NCBI GenBank assembly: GCA_938041275.1
Contig: CALISH010000054.1
Span: 1-18,375 of the forward strand
DNA from: an uncultured Solobacterium sp.
Lineage (GTDB): Bacteria > Bacillota_I > Bacilli_A > Erysipelotrichales > Erysipelotrichaceae
Direction: 5' to 3'
Length of the DNA: 18,375 nucleotides
Part shown: positions 13,608 to 18,375 of the stretch, piece after piece
Layout of the letters: every line of letters starts with the position of its first letter
Numbering within the stretch: position 1 is the first letter of the stretch
Notes under the pieces: generated by a model
The model's database searches: none
What the model was told of the DNA's origin: nothing
Seen by the model: only the letters and a program-made list of their open reading frames with translations
Position numbers and translations under genes: made by a program

Positions 13608-14849
13608 ATGTTTATTTATAACGAACAGTATTTTGGTAAGACACCAAGCCTTATCAAACTAGAATCAATTATCGGAGATATCCGTAAACAAAAGTACAAG
13701 AACGATACAGTAGTCGAATCTAAAGAACTAGCTAAAGTAATGAAGAATCAATTTGGGTTTGCTAATACTAATTTCTTAGTAGACTTCACTACAGCGAAGA
13801 ATGCTTATACATTAGTATTCAGAGATAAACTAAATGGTATGGGTAAACCAGTCTTTAAGAATGGCACATACCAATTTAACCCAAAAGATGGTTATGATCT
13901 AAATGTATATTTCTCTTATGGTTTATTATGTGATACTAGCTTTAGTAATGAAGAGCTAGTAGCTATCTTATTACATGAGGTTGGTCATCATTTCAGTGCT
14001 AAAGCTGCTATGTATGAATACAATCTCCCTAGTATCAAGAACCTAGTTCGTGGTATGACTGATATGAATAAAGCTATCTATAATTTAACTAATGGTGCTA
14101 AAGAAGATATCCGTAATATTAGTGATGCTAATATTATGGCTGGTATCCAACAAGCATTCAATGGTTTAGATTGTAGATCCGCTTTGGCTTATATTAATAA
14201 CGGTGTAGTCTTAGTTAAAGATGCTATCTTAAATGGTAATATCTCAGATGCTTTTAAATTCTTAACTGGAGACAAGACAGTAGTCAATAAAGTTTTGAAT
14301 ACTAAATTTGGCCAATCAGTAAAGAATCTTGTTTCTGAATATGATTCTGAAGAAGAAAAGTCTGATGCATTTGCTACCATCTATGGATATGGCCCAGCAT
14401 TGACTACAGCTTTAACTAAGTTAGAGTCTAATAAATTAGATACTAGTCATAGTACGACAAAGTCTAATGTATTAGAATGGATTCTTAAGTTCTACGTTAC
14501 ATTTGGTATTATTGGGGTATTTGAATTCTTTATTGATTCAATGGCTCATATAGATTCCAGTAAACGTACATTAGCAGCATTAGCTGTATTAAATCAAGAA
14601 CTTAAGACTGCTAATCTTACACCTAAACAACGTAAACGTATCCAGCAAGATATTATTGATATCACTAAAGACTATGAATCATATCTTGAAGCAAAACAAG
14701 CTTTATTTAAAAAGACTGGTTACGTTAAACTAGCATTCGTATATAATAAGATCTTATTCTTATACCATACTAAGTTTAATAGTGATCGTAACTTAGAATC
14801 TTACCAACAGCTATTGAACTTGTATAGAATGGCTTCATCTAGATCATAA
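13608..14849 (+). CDS. HExxH zinc metalloprotease, M48-like
   Basis: A 413-residue protein starting at ATG 13608 behind AGGAGG at 13594-13599. LLHEVGHHFS at 121-130 is the zinc-binding HExxH helix (H123, E124, H127). SEEEKSDAFATIYG around 247-260 resembles the third-ligand motif of M48-type peptidases, usually E-x-x-A-D-x-F-A, with E249 and D253. A hydrophobic stretch near 291-309 (WILKFYVTFGIIGVFEFFI) may be a membrane segment or buried helix. The C-terminal 90 residues are basic, with a LTPKQRKRIQQDI helix. No signal peptide is seen. Possible roles include processing virion proteins or acting on the host membrane or cell; the sequence does not decide. It is divergent from the polymerase operon and shares the palindromic spacer with it. 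The catalytic motif is clear; subfamily is less so. Confidence 0.8.
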   Translation: MFIYNEQYFGKTPSLIKLESIIGDIRKQKYKNDTVVESKELAKVMKNQFGFANTNFLVDFTTAKNAYTLVFRDKLNGMGKPVFKNGTYQFNPKDGYDLNVYFSYGLLCDTSFSNEELVAILLHEVGHHFSAKAAMYEYNLPSIKNLVRGMTDMNKAIYNLTNGAKEDIRNISDANIMAGIQQAFNGLDCRSALAYINNGVVLVKDAILNGNISDAFKFLTGDKTVVNKVLNTKFGQSVKNLVSEYDSEEEKSDAFATIYGYGPALTTALTKLESNKLDTSHSTTKSNVLEWILKFYVTFGIIGVFEFFIDSMAHIDSSKRTLAALAVLNQELKTANLTPKQRKRIQQDIIDITKDYESYLEAKQALFKKTGYVKLAFVYNKILFLYHTKFNSDRNLESYQQLLNLYRMASSRS

Positions 14850-14909
14850 CATATAAGTAGCTAAGATTTTTTCATTTGACTCCTAAAAATAAATGTACTT
14901 ACCTAGTAG

Positions 14910-14948
14910 AACCCTAGTACGGATACAATCTGTACTAGGGTTTTATTT
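14910..14948 (+). terminator. Intrinsic terminator after the metalloprotease gene
   Basis: AACCCTAGTACGGAT (14910-14924) pairs with ATCTGTACTAGGGTT (14928-14942) with one G-T wobble and a three-base loop, then TTTTATTT. It lies 60 bases after the stop and marks the left edge of the second structured stretch. Confidence 0.85.
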
Positions 14949-15205
14949 GTCTCTTGTAAAAAATAAAATCATATAAACAATATAGTGATAGGTAGCACCT
15001 CGTATAATCTATAACTTATAAATCTACCTATCAAAACTCATATAGTTAGTGCTTTCAGTATAGTAAGATTCTTTGCGATTATTCTTATATCTTACTAGAC
15101 TTCCCTTCTAACTAACTATATGGGCAAGCGCTTCTTCAAGAGTTACCGAAACTCACTTAAACGCAAGACTACTCCATATAGGTACTGCCTATATGGGGTT
15201 TTCTT
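14949..15205 (+). ncRNA. Second candidate structured non-coding RNA
   Basis: This 257-base stretch has no supported gene; a frame open from 15120 lacks a binding site and crosses the stems. TGATAGGTAG (14986-14995) pairs perfectly with CTACCTATCA (15024-15033), with an inner TATAA/TTATA stem. CATATAGTTAG (15039-15049) pairs perfectly with CTAACTATATG (15112-15122), and inside it TAGTAAGAT (15061-15069) pairs with ATCTTACTA (15089-15097), leaving a pyrimidine-rich internal loop. GAGTT/AACTC near 15140-15154 adds a small hairpin. A terminator stem ends the stretch. The long-range 11-bp closing stem around a second 9-bp stem is unusual for plain spacer DNA. A leader RNA for the downstream gene or an independent small RNA are both possible. 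Confidence 0.42.
15171..15205 (+). terminator. Intrinsic terminator or attenuator upstream of the deoxyribosyltransferase-like gene
   Basis: ACTCCATATAGG (15171-15182) pairs with CCTATATGGGGT (15188-15199), 12 bp with one G-T, followed by TTTTCTT. The ribosome binding site of the next gene is 32 bases downstream. A TATACT box at 15217-15222 lies between them. Confidence 0.8.
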
Positions 15206-15216
15206 GTGTTACAATA

Positions 15217-15223
15217 TATACTA
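15217..15223 (+). promoter_or_regulatory. Possible -10 box (TATACTA)
   Basis: TATACTA at 15217-15223 sits between the terminator and AGGAGG at 15236-15241, and repeats the heptamer at 458-464 and 11144-11150. No -35 consensus is visible, and the resulting leader would be only about 20 bases. Confidence 0.3.
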
Positions 15224-15248
15224 CACTTATATAAAAGGAGGACAATCT

Positions 15249-15758
15249 ATGGAAACTGATGAACTAAAAGAGATTAAATTAAGTAGTGTGTCTACTAAAA
15301 AAGTAGTATCTCCGTTACGTGAAGAACAAGAACCACAAATGACTGTATTCTTAGGTGGCACATGTAATGGTTCTGTATGGAGAAATGATTTACTTAGAAT
15401 GCTTTCAGATAAAGTAAAAGCGTTCAATCCTGTAGTATCTGTATGGGATGAACGTGCTAAATTCGAAGAGAAGTATCACCGTGATCATGATGATATAAGA
15501 CTATACTGTATTACACCAGCTATGTCTGGAGTATACTCTATTGCTGAAGTGGTAGATGATAGTAATAAGAGACCAGAAAATACTATACTATGTATATTGT
15601 ATAGTGACTTTGGTGGTGATTTTACATACACTAATCATCAATTAGAATCTATGAAAGCTCTTATGGATCTAGTAGAATCTAATGGAGTAAAAGTATTTGA
15701 TAGCTTGTATGATGTAGCAGTCTACTTAAATAATAGAGCTGAACATATGGTTAATTGA
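15249..15758 (+). CDS. Nucleoside 2-deoxyribosyltransferase-like protein
   Basis: A 169-residue protein starting at ATG 15249 behind AGGAGG; the open frame extends upstream to 15120, but that part crosses a terminator. After a 30-residue polar N-terminus, MTVFLGGTCNGSVWRNDLL at 31-49 gives the first strand and loop. FNPVVSVWDE follows at 59-68, IRLYCITPAMSGVYSIAEVVDDS at 83-105 and SLYDVAVYLN near 152-161. This is the order seen in the nucleoside 2-deoxyribosyltransferase-like family (PF15891-type), in which the Glu of YSIAE (E100) is the expected nucleophile. Such enzymes exchange or hydrolyse bases on deoxynucleosides or related compounds; phage members may serve nucleotide salvage or base modification. 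The substrate cannot be inferred. It leads a short cluster with the 43-residue gene. Confidence 0.8.
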   Translation: METDELKEIKLSSVSTKKVVSPLREEQEPQMTVFLGGTCNGSVWRNDLLRMLSDKVKAFNPVVSVWDERAKFEEKYHRDHDDIRLYCITPAMSGVYSIAEVVDDSNKRPENTILCILYSDFGGDFTYTNHQLESMKALMDLVESNGVKVFDSLYDVAVYLNNRAEHMVN

Positions 15759-15780
15759 TTCATTTATGGAGGAAAAAATT

Positions 15781-15912
15781 ATGGCAGATAGTAAATATGG
15801 CGTAATCAATGAGGTTGGTGACTTAGGTTTAGGTTTCCAAGAGCTTAATGATAGCGACCAAAAAGTGCTTCAAGAACAATTGAAGCAAGAACAAGACAAA
15901 GATAAGAAATAG
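15781..15912 (+). CDS. 43-residue charged small protein
   Basis: ATG 15781 follows TGGAGG at 15767-15772 with good spacing and reads 43 residues to TAG at 15910-15912. The N-terminal half is DSKYGVINEVGDLGLGFQEL and the C-terminal half is a charged helix rich in Q, K, E and D, ending in KDKK. The binding site, codon use and position between a gene and a terminator support expression. It lies 22 bases after the deoxyribosyltransferase-like gene, so the two are probably co-transcribed. No family is recognised. Confidence 0.75.
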   Translation: MADSKYGVINEVGDLGLGFQELNDSDQKVLQEQLKQEQDKDKK

Positions 15913-15925
15913 TTATCTAAAGTGT

Positions 15926-15969
15926 GTAGTAGAGCCTCTTATTGGTTCTACTACATATTTATTTTTTAC
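15926..15969 (+). terminator. Intrinsic terminator after the 43-residue gene
   Basis: GTAGTAGAGCC (15926-15936) pairs with GGTTCTACTAC (15944-15954) with one G-T wobble across a seven-base loop, followed by ATATTTATTTTTT. It separates the small gene from the tubulin-like gene. Confidence 0.85.
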
Positions 15970-16044
15970 AATAACTGTAACTGTATATTAATCGGGCTCA
16001 ATATGGTCCTAATAGATTACTTATTTTTACACGAGGTAATTATT

Positions 16045-17310
16045 ATGAAAGCAAAACTTATTGGTATTGGTGCTGCTGGTAATAAAGCAGCTATGCATGC
16101 TATCAACCAAGGTGTATTTGATCGTAAAGATGTTTTACTTTTGAATACAACTCAAAAAGATATGAAAGACGAATTCAATGATATTAATATTGTATTCGGT
16201 GATAATCGTGGTGGTTGCGGTAAAGAACGTGATATGGCTAAAGGCTTAGCTATGGAAGCTTTACGTGCAGACCTATTCAAATTAGATTCTTTCCCAGATC
16301 CTCAAGATGAAGCTATTATTATTGTATCTTCCTCGGAAGGTGGTACTGGCTGTGGTGCTTCTACTATTATAGCTAAGTACTGTAAACAAGTATTGAAAAT
16401 GAACGTACACATGTTTGTATTCACTGGTTTCGAACAAGATGCTCGTGGTATCCAAAACACTGTAGAATACTTCCAAGAGCTATCTGATGAATATACAGTA
16501 CAAGCTATTAGTAATAAGAAATTCTTAGATGGTATTCGTAGTAAACAAGATGCTGAACGTGTTGCTAACCAAGAATTCACTCAACGTATGGCAGTTCTTC
16601 TTGGTCAAGACTTAGTAGAATCTGATCAAAATATCGATGATACTGACTTATATAAATTGGCTACTACCCCTGGTTTTATGACTATTGAAAAAGCTAAAAT
16701 TGCTAGCATTAAGAATACAGACGACCTATATAAAGAACTTCGTAAAATGTTAGACTATAGCAAATCTTTGGAATTCAAACCTACAGCTAAACGTATTGGT
16801 GTAATCTTTGGTCTAGTTCCTGCGGCTCAAAACATGGACTTGAATACTGATGTATTACGTGAACGTCTTGGTGAGCCATATGAGTTCTTCACTCATATTC
16901 AAGATGCTGAACCTGGTAAAGAATTTATTGAATTCATTGCTTCTGGTATTAAGATGCCAATCGATGAAGTCAATAAAGCATATCAAACTTACTTAGAACG
17001 TACTTCTAAAGTTGATAAGTCTAAAGACTCTTTCTTTGATGAAGCTTCTTCTATGACTATCAATAAAGAAGATGGTATGTTTAACTTTGATAAGTCTGGT
17101 CCGCAAAATATTTCTAAAGCAGATAAAGATGCTTTCTTTGCTGATGCTAAACCTGTAGTTAAACCACGTGTAACTGTATCTGCTAAAGATGATTTCTTCA
17201 ACCAAACTGCAGAAAAAGTTACTATATCTCCTACAGTTGAAGTTCCAGAAGAACCAGCTAAACCTAAACGTGTAATCATTACTAGTAATGGTATCACAAA
17301 AGACTATTAA
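16045..17310 (+). CDS. FtsZ/tubulin-superfamily GTPase with KDxFF-repeat tail
   Basis: A 421-residue protein. ATG 16045 is chosen because GAGGTAAT at 16033-16040 precedes it; an upstream extension to 15922 crosses the terminator. The N-terminal GTPase region has LIGIGAAGNKAA at 5-16 (the glycine-rich T1 loop), LLNTTQKDM at 32-40, GGCGKERDMAKGLAMEAL at 56-73 and SSSEGGTGCGAST at 95-107, the tubulin signature with Cys in place of Ser/Thr. TTPGFMTIEKAKIAS near 207-221 occupies the place of the catalytic T7 loop, but the usual N-x-D-x-x-D is not present; E215 may substitute. After about residue 322 a flexible tail carries KDSFF, KDAFF and KDDFF at 327, 361 and 381, and then a Pro/Val-rich basic end. 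Phage tubulins (PhuZ, TubZ) form filaments that position or move phage DNA and capsids. Here filament formation is inferred. The next gene starts 24 bases downstream. Confidence 0.85.
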   Translation: MKAKLIGIGAAGNKAAMHAINQGVFDRKDVLLLNTTQKDMKDEFNDINIVFGDNRGGCGKERDMAKGLAMEALRADLFKLDSFPDPQDEAIIIVSSSEGGTGCGASTIIAKYCKQVLKMNVHMFVFTGFEQDARGIQNTVEYFQELSDEYTVQAISNKKFLDGIRSKQDAERVANQEFTQRMAVLLGQDLVESDQNIDDTDLYKLATTPGFMTIEKAKIASIKNTDDLYKELRKMLDYSKSLEFKPTAKRIGVIFGLVPAAQNMDLNTDVLRERLGEPYEFFTHIQDAEPGKEFIEFIASGIKMPIDEVNKAYQTYLERTSKVDKSKDSFFDEASSMTINKEDGMFNFDKSGPQNISKADKDAFFADAKPVVKPRVTVSAKDDFFNQTAEKVTISPTVEVPEEPAKPKRVIITSNGITKDY

Positions 17311-17334
17311 TCCTACCAATATACGAGGTGACTT

Positions 17335-18261
17335 ATGAAGGGCATTTACTTTAATAACCTGAAGAATCCTGCATTAGATCCTATTGTAGATACGATGGAA
17401 TTGAATATGCTATTAGATGATCCTTCGGAAGCAGAAAAAGCAGAGATTAGAGATAACTTCGTTAATGAAGTTATGTCTAAGGGTTATAATGAAGATGAGC
17501 TTAAATTGTTTATCTTCAATAACTTCCATGAGTTCGTTAAATACTCTTATGAGGTTCCTGAAGTAGCTAAGCTTTGGGAAGAACGACCTATGGTTCCTAA
17601 GTTAATTAAACAACTGCTTACTAAATACACCCCAGGTTTTAGTTTTAATAAACTAGACCGTATCTATATAAACGGAGTAATCTATAATCATAACGTAGTA
17701 CATCAGAATGATGAAGTACCTAGTATGGTTACAGAAATACTCAATGATTTAGGTATTACAATCAATAAAGACGTGTGTGAAATCTTAGACAGTATCTATT
17801 ATCTTCCTAGAAAGTTCTATACTATGGCTGTAATAGCAAGATTTTCAGATGTACGTGAAGAAATCAATATTAGACGTATCTTATTCTTATTGATGATTAC
17901 CTATGAATATAATACAACTACTGTAGATGATATCCGCATCATTCTTGAAGCGTTATTCTATGGTGAAATGACTCCATTGTTTATTATCAATATGCTAGAT
18001 ACTCATAGAAATGAACAATGGTATAACTATAGATATAGAGCAGCTGAAGAAGATACTACATTTGCTCTATATAGAATAGTAAATTCTATGCCTAAACATA
18101 TTATCAAAGATACTTTACTTAAATATAGTGAAGTTTGTGTAGCAAGACAGCTTAAACTTGATGATGTAAAATGGACATTGGTAAATTTACCATTAGATGA
18201 TTATAGAGAACTGGCTATTCTAGCAGATACTCTAAAGAATGAAGGTTATTATTTACCATAA
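17335..18261 (+). CDS. Hypothetical protein linked to the tubulin-like gene
   Basis: A 308-residue protein starting at ATG 17335 behind GAGGTGAC at 17325-17332, 24 bases after the tubulin-like stop and with no terminator between. It is acidic and mainly helical: an N-terminal region with LLDDPSEAEKAEIRDNFVNEVM, LPRKFYTMAVIARF at 158-171, INIRRILFLLMITYEY at 178-193 and a leucine-rich C-terminus. No cysteine-rich or nucleotide-binding motif is seen, and the hydrophobic stretches look like packed helices rather than membrane spans. Co-transcription suggests a regulator, adaptor or cargo-linking partner of the filament protein, as TubR or TubY genes accompany TubZ, but no homology to those is visible. 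Confidence 0.85.
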   Translation: MKGIYFNNLKNPALDPIVDTMELNMLLDDPSEAEKAEIRDNFVNEVMSKGYNEDELKLFIFNNFHEFVKYSYEVPEVAKLWEERPMVPKLIKQLLTKYTPGFSFNKLDRIYINGVIYNHNVVHQNDEVPSMVTEILNDLGITINKDVCEILDSIYYLPRKFYTMAVIARFSDVREEINIRRILFLLMITYEYNTTTVDDIRIILEALFYGEMTPLFIINMLDTHRNEQWYNYRYRAAEEDTTFALYRIVNSMPKHIIKDTLLKYSEVCVARQLKLDDVKWTLVNLPLDDYRELAILADTLKNEGYYLP

Positions 18262-18275
18262 CAACACAAAAAATA

Positions 18276-18375
18276 ATACATGGGTAAGAATGTTCTATAT
18301 CCTTACCCATGTATATATTCTTACCTATAAGTGATTTTCAGTTATAGGTAATTTGAATCCTTGGGATACAAGGAA
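18276..18375 (+). ncRNA. Third hairpin cluster (runs off the window)
   Basis: ATACATGGGTAAG (18276-18288) pairs perfectly with CTTACCCATGTAT (18302-18314). TTACCTATAA (18321-18330) pairs perfectly with TTATAGGTAA (18342-18351). TCCTTG (18358-18363) pairs with CAAGGA (18369-18374). The first may terminate the gene ending at 18261, although only ATATTCTT follows. The next two resemble the start of another structured non-coding stretch like those at 10753 and 14949. The window ends too soon to tell. Confidence 0.3.

Noticed and set aside
13540..13608. Extension of the minus-strand 395-residue gene to 13608
   Set aside because: It would cover the divergent palindromic spacer and its own AGGAGG, and has no upstream binding site.
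15120..15248. N-terminal extension of the deoxyribosyltransferase-like gene starting at ATG 15120
   Set aside because: No ribosome binding site, and the stretch crosses a long stem and an intrinsic terminator; ATG 15249 has an ideal AGGAGG.
15965..15989. TTTACA plus TATATT as a sigma-70 promoter for the tubulin-like gene
   Set aside because: The spacer is only 13 bases, and the first box lies in the T-run of the preceding terminator.
15922..16044. N-terminal extension of the tubulin-like gene
   Set aside because: It runs through a terminator hairpin and lacks a binding site; ATG 16045 begins exactly at the conserved tubulin N-terminus.
1..18375. Stop-codon reassignment, as in some very large phages
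   Set aside because: TAA, TAG (4808, 15910, minus-strand 12354) and TGA (2344, 15756) all end genes at plausible protein ends, and no in-frame stops interrupt conserved domains.

Overview
This window looks like part of a large tailed-phage (jumbo-phage-like) genome, or a very large phage-related element, with a Firmicutes-type host. Supporting signs are low GC (roughly one third, judged by eye), strong AGGAGG or GAGGTGAT ribosome binding sites, tight gene packing, intrinsic terminators after most transcription units, and the gene mix itself. That mix is a two-gene type IIA topoisomerase, a trimeric dUTPase, a piece of a split multisubunit RNA polymerase beta subunit, a tubulin/FtsZ-like GTPase, a deoxyribosyltransferase-like enzyme, and many unrecognised proteins. 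TAA, TAG and TGA all end well-supported genes, so the standard bacterial code applies. The exact host cannot be read from the sequence.

Layout. Positions 1-393 hold the end of a Pro/Thr-rich protein, followed by a hairpin-rich spacer. From 550 to 2346 lie a zinc-ribbon protein with a long Gln/Pro/Asn/Met-rich tail and a protein that appears to start at AUU; each has its own terminator. From 2426 to 9085 is a DNA topology and nucleotide block: GyrB/ParE-like, a degenerate DHH-like protein, dUTPase, a small hypothetical protein and GyrA/ParC-like. From 9143 to 10705 are two tandem paralogues and a third small protein. From 10751 to 11138 is a non-coding stretch packed with hairpins. At 11209-11574 is a small gene that converges, across a bidirectional terminator, on two minus-strand genes (11622-13539): an RNA polymerase beta C-terminal-like subunit and an unknown partner. 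A palindromic divergent spacer leads to an HExxH metalloprotease (13608-14849). A second hairpin-rich non-coding stretch follows (14945-15205), then the deoxyribosyltransferase-like gene, a 43-residue gene, the tubulin-like gene and a closely linked unknown gene. A third cluster of hairpins begins after 18262 and runs off the window.

How the genes may work together. The topoisomerase pair, dUTPase and deoxyribosyltransferase-like enzyme fit phage DNA replication and nucleotide-pool control. The beta fragment suggests a phage-encoded, split multisubunit RNA polymerase. The tubulin-like protein suggests a filament that positions or moves phage DNA or capsids. The least explained features are the structured non-coding intervals, the repeated KDxFF motifs in the tubulin-like tail, the AUU start and the unknown partners of the polymerase and tubulin genes.
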